Below the pieces are notes generated by a model, which saw only the letters and a program-made list of their open reading frames with translations, was not told the origin of the DNA and made no database searches. The position numbers were made by a program, and so were the translations under genes. This document shows, one piece after another, positions 46,808 through 59,700 of a stretch of 64,000 nt of DNA. How positions within the stretch are numbered: the first letter of the stretch is position 1; every line of letters starts with the position of its first letter. Location: contig NC_084928.1 of NCBI RefSeq assembly GCF_958298935.1, positions 21,421,501 to 21,485,500 of the forward strand, given 5' to 3'. This stretch comes from Phragmites australis. Its lineage: Eukaryota > Streptophyta > Magnoliopsida > Poales > Poaceae.

Positions 46808-47950
46808 CTACGTCACGGGCTTCAGAAGCTGGCGGAAGTATTCGGCCTGCAAGCAGTAAACAGCGAAACAAAACGCATTAGAGTGATATTTGCATGCGAA
46901 CTATTACTCGTAACAAATTTGTTGTCTACACGTTGGTCAAACGAAAACATCCTTTGATGGCTGAGACCAGAGCACATAGAGAAGAGGGCTAGAGCAACTT
47001 GGCAAGTTGCACATGTAGAGGTATTAGACTGAAAGCAAAAGCGAGCATCATGAGGGCATTAGTATCTAGCAACTTGTGAACAATGAGGCCTGTTAAGGGT
47101 AGTAAAAATGTACTATAATTCAGAATTTCGCTGGTTATGCTGGATGGCACCTGCGATGTTGAGCTCCCTAAAGTCTTTTTTAAAACAAAGAGACAACACA
47201 TAAATTAGCTTATCCTAGTTACTTAGTTAATCAGAAACGGAAAAAATTGCGCAGAACAGAGGAAGAACTACCGTTATAATGCAAAGACAAATAAAACTAG
47301 AAAAACAGAGGAACTATGGCGATGCAATCATGAATCATGATCACTGAGTAATAAAAGCTAAACTCAATCAAGTTGAATGTTTTTTTTTCTTACTACTACT
47401 TCAAAATGAACATTGTTTGGATCTTTTTCGTAGTGCTTCCCCAACAGAGGCAAACCTAGGCCACATCTTTGTTTAAGTTATAGGGTTACTGCTCCAGCTT
47501 TTGGCAACTAGTACACTAACAAAAAGCTACGGAGTTTCTTCTAAAGTTCAGAACACCATTTTTTGACCGCACAAAGCATTGTCAACACGCTGGCCATAAT
47601 CGTTGACGCCGAGGCCCCTCACGTAGTGGACCCCGATCACTTTCCTATCTACATGGAACACCATCTCCATTTCCTATCTACGCTAGTCCTCGTAAGAGAC
47701 AGACAGAACAAAGAAGCAAGTTTTGCTGATCTGCATGAACAGGTGACGATTCGATGCTTACAGCTATGGAGAAAAACATCCAAAAATGGAACAACGTAAC
47801 AAAAGGAAACGTGGAGGAGAGGTGAATTAGTCATGTGTTCTTGGCGATGATGCTAACCTGGCAGACTTGCATCAATCTGTAGTAGTACGCGACGGCGCCA
47901 CTTGTCATAACGACGACGTCAAGGCTCCTCCGGTTGAACCCAACGCACAT
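46808..47950 (-). CDS. Conserved-peptide uORF of the SAC51-type bHLH gene, split by an intron
   Basis: Two exons on the minus strand, 47950-47858 (31 codons from ATG: MCVGFNRRSLDVVVM...) and 46846-46808 (12 codons plus TAG), joined across a 1,011-bp intron with GTTAGC donor and CTGCTTGCAG acceptor. The joined C-terminus reads CQAEYFRQLLKPVT, nearly identical to the C-terminus of the SAC51 uORF peptide known in Arabidopsis (from memory CQAEYFRHLLKPVT). In that system the nascent peptide represses translation of the main ORF, and thermospermine relieves this. The exon 1 frame extends upstream to 48121 without a stop, so an earlier start is possible. The distance from the uORF stop to the main ATG is 259 nt. 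Confidence 0.9.
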
Positions 47951-48324
47951 GTCCTTCCTCGGCCGGCCTCCAAGCAAGCCTCGACACCCGATCGCTCGGC
48001 GGACGGAGCGGCGCGAGATCACAGGATGACGCGGAAGAACACCGCCAGCCGCACGACCGTCCCCGCCCACGGCATCCTGCCCCTCTGCCTCCTCTGCCTC
48101 TGCCTGAAATTCTGAAAGCACAGCACGAAGCGACCAGCTTGGATCGATCAGTTAGAGCAAGAGACGCACGCGAGTTGGAAGAGAGTATGTGGCGATCAAG
48201 ACGATACCGATCAAGGCTCTTTTCGACGACGACACCGATCAAGGCTGTACCGACGAGAACAGAGCAATGGAACGGGAACGGGAAGGGAGTGAGGGATTGA
48301 GCCGACAAAGGGGAGGCCACAGGG

Positions 48325-48334
48325 TCTTATATAA
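48325..48334 (-). promoter_or_regulatory. TATA box of the bHLH gene
   Basis: On the minus strand the sequence GTTATATAAGA lies about 375 nt upstream of the uORF ATG at 47950. Transcription would start near 48295-48305, giving a leader of about 750 nt after splicing. The flank further upstream is GC-rich, as usual for grass promoters. Confidence 0.65.
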
Positions 48335-48339
48335 CGGAT

Positions 48340-50144
48340 GAACAGCGCTGGAGTTGGATACTCCGATTGGTCCCTCCCCGCTCTCCTGTTGCTCGTTTCC
48401 TTTTGCTGCACTTCTTTTGAGTGTGATACAGAGATAGGGGAATGTGGAATGGCGAGGAGCAGAGCAGTGATGGGGAGCTGGGCGGGAGCGAATTAATGAG
48501 GTGGCGTGCGCACTCGATGGGTGCTGTGGGTGCGCGTGCCGCTTCCCACCGTGCTCTCCCCCAAACGCCTCTCCCACAACCACCATCCCACACACCCATT
48601 AGTAAGGGACACACGGACCCCACTCCCGCATGCCCCCACGCGTAGGTGAACCGGGAACCGCCGGGCTCCCGTGCGCGGGGGTCGGGGTCAATGGAGGTGG
48701 GCATCGTGCCAGAGCAATCCATCCCAACTTCCGAGCACGAAGCAAGCAAACCAGGGCACGCACGCTGCGGCGCGGGGCAAATTATGCGGCGCGCGTGAGA
48801 AAAGCGCGCGGGCGCCGTCGGATCCGAATCGGGCGGTGGATGGAGGGCCAGTTTGGTGCCGGCCTCCGCTGCGCGCGTGCCCCCGGGGCCATCGATGCGC
48901 GCCTAGGGACGCTGGGAGGTAGGGCCCGGCTCCGGCCAGACCAGGGCGGCGCGCCACGGCGTCCGGGGGCAGCAGGCATCATGATGCCGGAGCTGAAGCG
49001 AACTACGCTGCCCTGCCCCTGCGGTGCTGCTGGTCATGGACCACCGGACATGCTAGATTGCTAGTCGAAATTGCACTTCATGTGCTGTCTGCTTCTCCCC
49101 AGCTGAGGTTTGCATGTTTCCAGGTCTATGACACGGCATTAGCGGTCACCACCGATGATGCAATTGCCTATGTTCGAGGGATTTTGTACGATTCGCGTTC
49201 TATTTAAAATACTCCCTACGTGAGTGCCCGGAACTGAGTGAACGTTTCTGGCTCCATTGCAGTAGGGTTCAGGTCCATCTCCGATGGAATTAACTTCCTC
49301 GAGAATGATCTCTATGTAACTGCATGCCTTGCAACCTATTAACCTAAAATTTCCGTTCGTTCAAAATAAAAAAACTAGGATTTGGCTGTTAAAAAATGAG
49401 ATTTCTTTTTAAAAAAAGATAACCAAGAAAGTGAGATAAGCATAACCACTCTATGCTAACCAAGCAGTATTTTAGATTAACTTGACACATCTTGTCTAAT
49501 TTTAGCCAACCTGTTATCTGAACCCGGACCCATACACAGTTTAAAATAACTATATAAATGCTAATGATGCATAAATATGCACATGAAAAAAGATAGAGAA
49601 GTATGCTTCACGTATCATATGGGGACGTATCAGTGCCTGCCTTTAATTATGTAAGGTAACCATCCAATTTCACTAGAAAAACAAAAGAAAAGGACCAATT
49701 GGAAATAATTCAAGAATTTTTTATTTTTTTTGGCAAAGCTAGTCCTCAAAGATTTTACAATCCTGTAAAATCTTAACTTGTAATACAAATTGCGCTACAC
49801 AAAAAATTGTTGTGAACAATATATTCTCCCCCAAATATTTATGATTTGCAAGATTTCCATTTCCGTTACTCGTTGCATAAGTTTAATGTGAACATGAAGT
49901 TGTGTATAACTAGATTTTTGCAGACCTAATCGCAGGGCCACAGAATGAGCATTGTACTTTCATTTATATAGTAGGCAAAAATGTAAAAATAGACAATATA
50001 TGTCGATGTATTTGCCAAAAAAGACAATAGATCGGCGTATTTACAAATCTAGCACCTTGTTTGGATTCGACATAGCAAAGATAGCATTGATCCATATCGG
50101 AATTTGACCTTTTCGCCTCTCTTTTATCTTATTACCACAATAGG
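48340..50144. other. Upstream region of the bHLH gene, then unassigned sequence
   Basis: 48400-49060 is very GC-rich with many overlapping frames on both strands that have no family signature; it is best read as promoter-proximal sequence. 49070-50144 becomes AT-rich without a gene; the left boundary of the next gypsy element lies shortly before 50145 and has no LTR. Confidence 0.5.
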
Positions 50145-51355
50145 ATGAGGACCCGTGAAAATCTCGAAGATCGTCCTGAGGGTTCCAGTGAGAATAATCA
50201 CATGCCGCTCCCACCATAGAGCAATGCGGATGTGTTGATGTAGATAGAAGAAAAGCGCCAAGCTCAAACTACTCTCCTCGAGGCCCTCATGTGTAACACA
50301 ACCCCTCATGGAGGAGGTGGGGCCACAGACCGAGATGGCTTCACGGATTTCCTCTGAACTCAGCCGCCCACCTTCACGCGGGCTGAGGATCCTTTGGATG
50401 CCAACCACTGGCTCTGGACTATCGAGCAGAAGCTCACTCTCCTTAGGTGTGAGGACCACGAGAAGATGCTCTTCGTGGCCCATCAGCTTTAGGGTGTGGC
50501 GGGCGCATGATTCAACTTTCTGTCCATACACCCCGCCAATCACCGGGTGTCTTTGGCAGAGTTCTGTCAAGCATTCCATGATTTTCATATTCCTAAGGGC
50601 TTTATGGAGATCAAGAGGCGGGAGTTTATGGACCTGAAGCAAGGAGGCTGATTGATGATGGAGTATGTGCAGGTGTTCAATCACCTTGCACAGTATGATG
50701 AGGATAAGGTCAACATCGATGAGCGAAAGCAGTACCGCTTTGTGAACGATCTCAACTCTAAGATGCAAGACCGGCTATCGGTGCATGAGTTTGCTGACTT
50801 CAACAAGTTAGTGAGCACCTCTCTTACAGTGGAGTTCAAGTTGAAGAACCACCATGAGGAGATGAAGCGCAATAGAGTCTCATCGCCCTCCATGGGCGAG
50901 GGTTCACAACGCATGCGGACGGAGAGTCAGCCTTCTCCATCTCACATGTTGGCCTTGACTGCTCCACAGCCAATGTGGATGGTGCACCACCCATCTTTCT
51001 CTGCTCCTCAAGGACAGCCTCCAAGACCCGCTGGTTCTCAAGTGAGTGTGACGGATGGCCCCAGCGGCTCGTGTTATAACTGTGGGTGCATCAGGCACTT
51101 CTCCCGTGATTGCCCTTACCCGAAGCCAGCAACCGTGGTGACTGCTCCAAAGCAGTCACCCGCTCAACCCGCTCCACAGTATTCCCAGGCTACACACGTC
51201 CCCAAGCATACCCAAGTGCGCCATACCATCGCCGAGGGTGCTCGAGAGGACAACAACATGCTCATCGATATGCTATTTGTGAATTCCCATATCGCAGTTG
51301 CTCTTTTCCATTCAGAGGCATCTCATTGTTTCATTAAGGAAGTTATGTTTTAAGT
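50145..51355 (+). pseudogene. Gypsy (Tekay/Del-type) gag with zinc knuckle and protease start
   Basis: The ATG at 50145 begins MRTRENLEDRPEGSSENNHM. The capsid region reads DPLDANHWLWTIEQKLTLL and FMEIKRREFMDLKQGG, then after a stop at about 50650 MEYVQVFNHLAQYDEDKV. A zinc knuckle is at about 51079-51115 (CYNCGCIRHFSRDC). The protease active-site stretch is HSEASHCFI, where retroviral-type proteases have D-S/T-G, so the catalytic Asp and Gly are both lost. Stops at 50179, 50344, 50491 and 50650 also break it. No 5' LTR or primer-binding site lies to the left. Confidence 0.88.
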
Positions 51356-54300
51356 CATAAGTTGGCTGCCAAGACCCTGCCTTCTGCCTATATCATTGAT
51401 GGACCCGGAACTAAGTTATGGATCGACCGAGTTGTTCCAAAGGACAAAGTTCTTATTGAGGGAGTTCAGTTTCTTGCAAATCTGATTCTCCTTGACACTA
51501 GAGGACTAGATATTATATTAGGGATAAATTGGCTAACCAAATATGGTGCTCGGCTTGATTGTGCCAAGAGAGTCATTTCTCTCAAAGGTCCTAAGGGCGA
51601 TCGAGTTTCTCTTCGCCTTGGAAAAGGTGGCCTACACTTGTGTGCTCTTAAAACAGTCACAACCATGGATCTCTTGGATATTCTAGTTGTCTGTGAATTT
51701 CCTAATGTCTTCCTATAAGAATTACTAGGAATACCACCCGACCGAACCGTGGAGTTCTCCATTGAGCTATTTCCTGATACGGCCCCCATTTCAAAGAGGT
51801 CATATCGGATGCCATCGAACAAGTTAGCGAAATTGAAGAAGCAAATTCAGGAATTGCTTGCGAAGGGTTTCATTCGTCCGAGCTCCTCACCTTGGAGATG
51901 CCCGGCACTCTTCAAGAAAAAGGATGATACTCTGTGGATGTGTGTTGATTACCGTCCATTGAATGCTGTCACAATCAAGAACACGAATCTAGTCCCTTGG
52001 ATTGATATCCTATTCGATCAATTGACCGATGTCTGGGTTTTCTCTAAGATTGACTTGAGGCTGGGTTACAACCAAATCAAGATCTGACTGGAGGATATCC
52101 CAAATATGGCTTTCTGTACCCGTTATGGGATTATTGAGTTCACCGTCATGTTTTTTGGCTTGACAAATGCACTGTCATTCTTCATGTATTTGATGAACGA
52201 AGTCTTCATGGAGGAACTCGACAAGTTTATCATGGTGTTCATCGATGATATTCTCATCTACTCCAAGACTGAAGAAGAAAATTCTGAGCATCTACGAGTT
52301 GTTCTTGGCCGCCTTCGAAATCACCAACTCTATGCCAAATTTAGCAAATATGAGTTTTGGCTTAAAGAGGTCACCTTTCTAGGTCATGTCTTATCAGAAA
52401 ATAGGGTTGCAGTTGACCTGAGCAAGATGCAGGATGTGCTCAATTGGGTGCAGCCCAGAAGTGTCACTAACGTCCAGAGTTTTCTCAAACTTGCGGGTTA
52501 TTACCGTCGGTTCATCGAGAATTTCTCCAAGATTGCTAAGCCCATGACTGAATTATTGAAGAAGAGTGTCAAGTTCGAATGGTCTGAGGAGTGTGAAGTG
52601 GCTTTCCAGACTTTGAAGTCTCGTCTCACCATAGCGTCAGTTCTAGCACATTCGGACATTCACAAGAGCTTCCATGTCTATTGCGATGCCTCTCGCTTTG
52701 GGCTCGGTTGTGTTCTCATGCAAGAAGGACGTGTGGTTGCCTATGCTTCACGCCAACTAAAGCCACATGAGGAAAATTAGCCCACTCATGATCTAGAGCT
52801 TGTAGTAGTTGTGCACACTCTGAAGATTTGACGCCATTACCTATTTGGTAACCCTTGCCGTATTTACATGAATCACAAGAGCCTCAAATACATTTCCACT
52901 CAGGATGATCTGAACATGATACAGCGAAGATGGCTCGAGCTAACCAAAGATTATGAACTGGAAGTTCGTTATCATCCTGGCAAGGTGAATGTTGTCACCG
53001 ATGCACTGAGTCAAAGGGCTCGATGCAATTGTTAGTCACCACGCTTTGTGATGATTTCAGGATGTTTGGACTCGAAATGGTTACGGAGGGATTTCTTGCC
53101 AACTTGGAGATCAAATCCTCCCTCTTCGATCAAATTAAGGATGCTCAGAAGATAGACAAGGGCATGGAGAAGATCCATGACAAGATCAAGGAGGAGCAAG
53201 CCAAATGTTTTGGCCTAGACGATGAAGGTGTCTTGTGGTTCGAGAAAAAGCTAGTGTCCTCAAAATTCTAGAGTTAAGGAAGAAGATTCTGGATGAAGCT
53301 CATGATTCGCTAATGTCCATCCATCCTGGGAGTACTAATATGTACCAGGACCTCAGGTCCAGATTTTGGTGGACCCACATGAAGCAAGAAATCGCTCGAT
53401 ATGTTGCCGAGTCTGATGTCTGCCGAAGGGTGAAGGCCGAACACCTTAAGCCGATCGGTACGCTCCAGCCTTTACCCATTCCCTCCTGAAAGTGGGAGGA
53501 GATCGGTATGGACTTCATTACCAAATTTCCTAAAATGTCTCATGGAATTCCAAAGAAGGTCGTCTCCGATCAAGGCACTCAGTTCACTTCACATTTCTGG
53601 AGGAGCGTTCATAAAGTCATGGGAACTGAGCTCTTCTATAGCACTGCATATCACCCCCAAACTGACGGTCAAATTGAGAGAGTAAATCAAATCATCGAAG
53701 ACATGCTGCGGGCTTGTGTTCTCATGTATGGAAAAAAGTGGGGGATCTACTTGCCATTTGCAGAATTCTCCTACAACAACAGTTATCAGTCGAGCATTAA
53801 GATATCACCATTTAAAGCTCTATACGGCAGAAGATGTTGATTGCCATTGAATTGGTCCAAGTCCCGCGAAAGAGCTTTTCTAGGCCCGGATTCAGTCTCA
53901 TCAGAAAAGCTATGCTGATCATCGTTAGCGTGAGCTGAAGTTTAAAATTGGAGATTTTGTCTATCTTAAGGTCTCTCATCTCAAAGGAATGCAACGTTTT
54001 TAGATGATGGGAAAGTTAGCGCCCCGTTATGTTGGCTCTTTCTAGATTATTGGCCAGTGTGGTGAGGTGGCTTATCAGCTGGAGTTACCTTCATCTCTCT
54101 CTACCATACATGATGTCTTCCACATCTCGCAGTTGAAGAAATGCCTTTGAGTCCCAACCGAAGCCATTAAGGTCGCAACCCAAGAATTGCAGCACGATAT
54201 TTCTTATTGCAAGCATCCAATTTGCATTCTTGATGAAGCCGAACGGAAGACGTGTCATCAATCAATTAAGTTCCTCAAAGCTCAATGGAGTAATAACTCT

Positions 54301-54371
54301 GAAGATGAAGTGATGTGGGAGCATGAAGATCGGCTTTGTGCCGATTATCCTAAGTTCTTCACCGACCTATG
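51356..54371 (+). pseudogene. Gypsy (Tekay/Del-type) pol with RT, RNase H, integrase and chromodomain-like end
   Basis: Protease remainder (LDIILGINWLTKYGARLDC, 51510). RT at 51749-52400: [35 protein letters not shown], then the catalytic box [10 protein letters not shown] (about 52240). RNase H connection: [12 protein letters not shown] and [17 protein letters not shown]. Integrase zinc region: AHDSLMSIHPGSTNMYQDLR, CRRVKAEHLKP. The integrase core lacks about 45 residues: the reading jumps from MDFITKFPKMSH to GIPKKVVSDQGTQFTSHFW, removing the first catalytic Asp region. The C-terminal block KFLKAQWSNNSEDEVMWEHE resembles a chromodomain-like tail, ending TDL with TGA at 54370. Further stops occur at 51716, 52085, 52778 and elsewhere. 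Confidence 0.9.
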
Positions 54372-54451
54372 AGTGTTGCAGTCGTTTCAATTTCTATTAG
54401 CATGCTCACAGCATTGTTCATAGATTCACCGTACTCTCCCCGACTCGTACC

Positions 54452-54491
54452 GAATCTCGGGGCGAGATTCTTTTAGGGGGGAGGGGGAGTT
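54452..54491 (+). other. Hairpin and polypurine tract of the gypsy element
   Basis: GAATCTCGGGGCGAGATTC (54452-54470) is a perfect 7-bp stem with a 5-nt loop, followed at once by TTTTAGGGGGGAGGGGGAGT, the primer for plus-strand cDNA synthesis, and then the LTR at 54492. Confidence 0.85.
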
Positions 54492-56744
54492 TGTCACGTA
54501 CCTAATTCACAATCGCGTGATTAAGTCTAATTATGCGTCATTAGCGTCATGATTAGTTTTGAAGCAATTTATTTTGGAATGCTAGTGCAATTCATTTAAA
54601 GTCAATCGAGCGAGAGAAAGAATTTCGGGAGACAAAAGAATAGATTCGCAGTTAAAATGGACCATTTTCTTTGACACGTAGGCCCCACACATGGCCCCAC
54701 CACCCATCTCTCCCTCTCTATGGGCAGCAGCCCAACCACTCCCTCACTCCACTCCTGTGCTCCCTCTCTTCTCAACCGGCCAAACAAAGGACTCTCCCTC
54801 CCTCTCAAACTCCCTCTCTCCTTCTCCAACAAAATCTCACCTCAAGAGAAGGAATCAAGGTATGCATGTGATACTCACGCGGTCACGAGCTCATGAGCTA
54901 CCCATCCATCCAATTCATTTTTTTTCCCGAAGATCGCAAGTTTCGTTATTCTTTCGTATGTCTTACACATTTACCTTGTTGTTATGCATATTGTAGCATA
55001 CACTATATATTTCATTTATGCTCATCATTGCACCCGTTCTTCTTTAGTGAACGAAGAATCAGAGCATGTCGCGACCGTGGTTGAATGTGACGCCAATCTA
55101 TACGAGTTTTGCGAGTGTTGCGCGGGTAGCATAAGGCAAGCCCTAGAGCAGTAAGGCAAACATCTAAGCATACTTCTCCCATTAATTTGAATTATATGTG
55201 TCTAATATGATAAATATGTTTATGTACGTTATGCATGCGTTTGAGTTGATGTCGGGTTTATGATGGGTAGAACATATGTTGATACATTAATTCTCCTATA
55301 TTGAATAATTGTTGATCAGTATCCTTGTAGCCTAGTTCAATATGATTTTTTCTAACTTAAAATATTATTCGTGATGCTTAGCAAGTTCTTAGGTCCTTTG
55401 TACAAGTCGAGTGGTGATATGTTTCATCGTCCGTGAGCATAGGCTTTAACTATTTGTACACTGATCACAATGATGAGTTGATGGTGTCGGTTGGATGAGT
55501 GGGGTGGATGAGGCAAGATGTGGGCGATGTTAGGGGTATTTATTCTACCCGGATGTGGAGTTCCCCTGGGTAGGTCAGGAGAGGGACCCGGACACCGTAG
55601 ACTGCTTGCATCGTTTAAGCATTGGTCGTTGTTGTAGTTGGTTTTAGCACTTTATATGCTTAATGCATGTCGTATATGAGAATGATAAGCTAATTACCTT
55701 TGTAGCTGTGGATTTTTGGTGTGCAGGCCGATGGTGTCGGGCATGAGACTGGTTGGGGTATCCAGTTTGCTCCGGGAGTAGTTCTAGATGACCCCCGCAC
55801 CTATCAGCTCATGATCAAACAGTCAGGGCTTATTGAAAAGGGTTGACATGAGTACCCCATTGTGTGGACCTGTGTGGTCATGCAAGTCGTACGGTCCTCA
55901 AGTCATGTAGGTAAATGAGTACCCCTGCAGGGTGTAAAAAAACATTTTGAAATATCACACTCTCGGTCATGAGCATGCTTTTATCCATTTGCAGCAGTCG
56001 TAGAGTTATGAATGTGGTTTGGTATGGTTGAGATGTTGAGATGGTTCGTTATAGATGTTGCTACTATGGTTCCTTCTACATTATGTTCAGTTGATGTTTA
56101 TGGGCTAGTTTGGTACTCTGGTCAAGTATAGATGCTCACACATGTTTATGTCAAATTTGCTTTCACATATGAATTTACTTAAAAATGTAGCCGTATTTTT
56201 GCTAACATCCGAATGCATAATCCTTGGAGTCGGACTATTTATAAGTGTCCATTATGAATTAAGTCTTGCGAGTACCTTCATACTCAGCTTCTCTATAGGT
56301 TTTGCAGGTGAGGAGTTGATTTTTGGCTACTTCACGCCCGCCAATGCGAGTGGTGGGAATGAGTAGTGCCTCCTACTCTTGGAGGTTGTGCGTTCGGGGT
56401 GAAGCCTAAGGGCATATGGCTTCACCCATCTTTTGTTGCCTTTAGCTTTTATTTTCGCTGCGTAGCTTCTTTTACTAGTTAGGAGTTGAGCAGGTTTTAG
56501 TCTCCTCCTAGCCTTCTTTTGTTGTAAACTGTATTAGCTTGGTGCATGCTTAAGAACTTGTAATATAATATTAATTACTCGCTCTTTCTTAAGTTTTGTA
56601 TGATATTCTATGTTAGAAAGGCATGTGTTCTGATCTTGTGCACAAAACATATGCCGGGACTACCGGAGTGGTATTCTGATTAATCGTTGAAGTCGTGATT
56701 AAGAAAATGATCGACTTAATGAGTAATTAAAATACTATTTGGAT
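54492..56744 (+). repeat. 3' LTR of the plus-strand gypsy element, right end truncated
   Basis: It starts TGTCACGTACCTAATTC and runs at least 2.2 kb. The expected CA end is not found; Copia reverse transcriptase sequence starts near 56740, so the LTR end was cut there. Short frames inside have no signature. The 5' LTR is absent from the window. Confidence 0.7.
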
Positions 56745-59700
56745 TGTTCCTCACATGGCTCTATAAGGACCCAAACTAGGTTTATTTCAAAGTTTTCTAG
56801 CTCTTCATATATGGTATTGACCCAACTCGAATCAGATAAAGCATGTCCAACATCATGGGGCTCAAAGGAAGCAACAAATACAGAATTAGTGAAATGAGCA
56901 TAATGAGTATATTTGGATATCGTTACCCTTTCATTGATGTCACCGATCGTCATCTATGGAGGGTGTCGCCGCTGAATGTGTTGATGAGCTTTACGCTGCG
57001 AGATGATCTCCTCCTCAAACACTGCTGGTGTAGGCTCGAAAGCAGTTGAAGTGGAAGTAGAGACTGCAGGATCCTCTGCCAGTGTAGAAGAGGCAGGAAT
57101 CAGCTCGGAAGCAATTATGGTAGTATGAAGTAGTGGAGCATCCTCATCATCGCTGAAAGCTAAAAGGTTACCATCTACAAAGATGTTTTCGCTCACCTCC
57201 TGATCACTTGCACACTCAAAGATAGGGCTAGCGCAAGGGGTTGATCCTCAAAGGTCATATCACAGGACTCTATGATGGTATTAGTGTCAAGATTAAAGAC
57301 CCTGTAAGAATGACTATGAAGAGAATACCCCAAGAAAATGCCATCGGAAGAACATGACTCGAACTTGTCAAGATTGCCACACTTTTGGATGAAGCACCGA
57401 CAACCCAAAACTCTCAAAATGAAACATTTGGCTTCCTCCCAAAACGTAACTCATAAGAAGTCAAATTCAAGATTGAGCATAAGAAAATTTGATTAGATAT
57501 GTAGCATGCCGTGCTAATAGTCTCAGCCCAAAACTTCCTAGAAGTCCTATGCTCATCGAGTATCGTCCTAACCATCTCCACCAAAGTGCAATTCTTCCTC
57601 TCAAACACGCCATTCTGCTGAGAAATGCGTGAGGCAGAAAATTGATGCTCAATACCATGCTCAAGACAGAAAGCATCAAAGAGATAGTTTGATTGAATAT
57701 GTAGCACGCCGTGCTAATAGCCTCAGCCCAAAACTTCCTAGAAGTCCTATGCTCATCAAGTATCGTCCTAACCATCTCCACCAAAGTGCAATTCTTCCTC
57801 TCAAACACGCTATTCTGCTGAGAAATGCGTGAGGTAGAAAATTGATGCTCAATACCATGCTCAAGACAGAAAGCATCAAAGAGATAGTTCTTGAACTCAG
57901 AGCCATTATCACTGTGAATTACTTTTGATGCACCAAGAAGTTCTTTGAACAATCTCAAAGCCAATCTCTAAAAGTGTGAAAACACTTCATCCTTCCTCAC
58001 AAGAAAAAATACCTAAGAGTAGCAAGAGAAGTCATCAACAATGACAAGAATATACCACTTCTCGCCTACCCAAAGAACCCAGAAATGACCAACAGTGTCC
58101 ATATGGAGAAGTTCTCCCGGCAATTCAGTCATCACTAGATTGACTGGTGGGTGAGGAGCGACAACCATCTTGCCATGCGGATAAGGAGCACAAATAAGGT
58201 TCTTCTCAAACTTGAGCTTAGACAATCATCGGATAAAACCTAGGACACTCAAACGAGTAAGCAAATCAAAGATCTTGTACCCTAGTCTCCTATGCCACAT
58301 CTAAAGCTCAGAAGACGGTTGTGCAATCAAATAACAAGAAGAACCAAGAGACTTAGAAAATAGCTCAAAAAACTTTCCCAACTCTAGAAATTCGGCAAAT
58401 CAAAGCACCAAAAGAATAAAAAACTCGAGAAGTATCGTGTTTGAAACACACTTCCAAGTCCTCATCTAGCAACTAAGATACAGTTATCCTAGATACTCCA
58501 CCAAAGCCATATCTTTGAGAGTGAAACTCTCATTCACCCTTACCATATCTTTGACCTTCACTCTTCCTTTCCAATCATCCCTAAAAGTGATGTACTTGTT
58601 CCGCTTCATCGAGGTGAGGCTAAAGAATCATGATGCATCTCCGATGATATGATGCGAACAACTGGAGTTGATGTGCCACTTATTCTACAGGCCTTGACTT
58701 GCCACCTACATATGAGAAGAATAGTAGGTGGATGGCTCAGCATTGGGGTTAGACAGAAATCCCTTGGGAATCCAGTATTGGGCCATCCGCCCTGAAGCAG
58801 CAAAAGCAGGTGAATGTAGATCAACACTAGCACACTCGGGGTAAGATCCACTACAAGGAAAACATGGTCCAACAAAGCAGTGGGATTCAAAGCCTCTTAC
58901 ACATGGACCAAAACCATAAGAGTCATGTTAAAATCCACACCGGGGAAAGCCTTTGGAAGAAAACTAATGAGCATTTAAGACTCGTGGGTGAGAGCGAGGA
59001 AAAGGCTCATATACACCAATAGAGGGGCGGTACACATCCCGGGTACTCCACTCCCACTCACGCCGCTCAGCTCTCCTACGACGAAAGCAAAACCCAATAA
59101 GGTGACCCTCTCTCTGGCAGTAGGTGCTGTGATAGCGTCTCTCGGGAACTTGACTATTGGTCACTCTAGGCTCTCTCACTAGGGCTCTCACCTTAGGTTG
59201 TGGAGCTTTCTTGAGTTGTAGTACTGGATTCTTCTTGGTAGGCTGTGGTGTTGGTTTCTTCTTGATGGGTTATGGTGTGATATTGATTTTGAACTTCTCA
59301 GCTTCTAGAATAGTAGGTGTGGTGAAAATAGTCTTACTATCCCCATTGTAAGCAACCCTCTCAAATCCCAACCTAAGATCCAAACGCACCTTGTCAGCAC
59401 ACATCTTGGTCCCAAGATCAAATTCATTGTTCTCTTGCCCTCTGAGTACTTCTCCACTAGAGAAAGAGATACTCATTCTCATTCTCATCTAAGAGTTTCT
59501 AAAGTTGCCTTCTAACATAATTGAGCTTATCCTAAAATACCATGCAAGTAGAAGCATTTGGCTGCACATCCTTCAAACACGCAACACTCACAAATCTAGA
59601 TTCTAGCTCTTTTAGGCGTTTGTCTTTCATTTCAACATCCTTTGCAAGCAAAGAGCAATTTTTGGAAGCACCTAAGAGGGTAGACCTAGACTCCTCCTCA

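Noticed and set aside
48630..49064. Arg/Ala-rich ORF upstream of the bHLH gene
   Set aside because: All frames are open in this GC-rich promoter-proximal stretch; no signature or splice structure supports a gene.
50124..50768. 214-codon minus-strand frame opposite gypsy gag
   Set aside because: Shadow of plus-strand gag, which has clear motifs.
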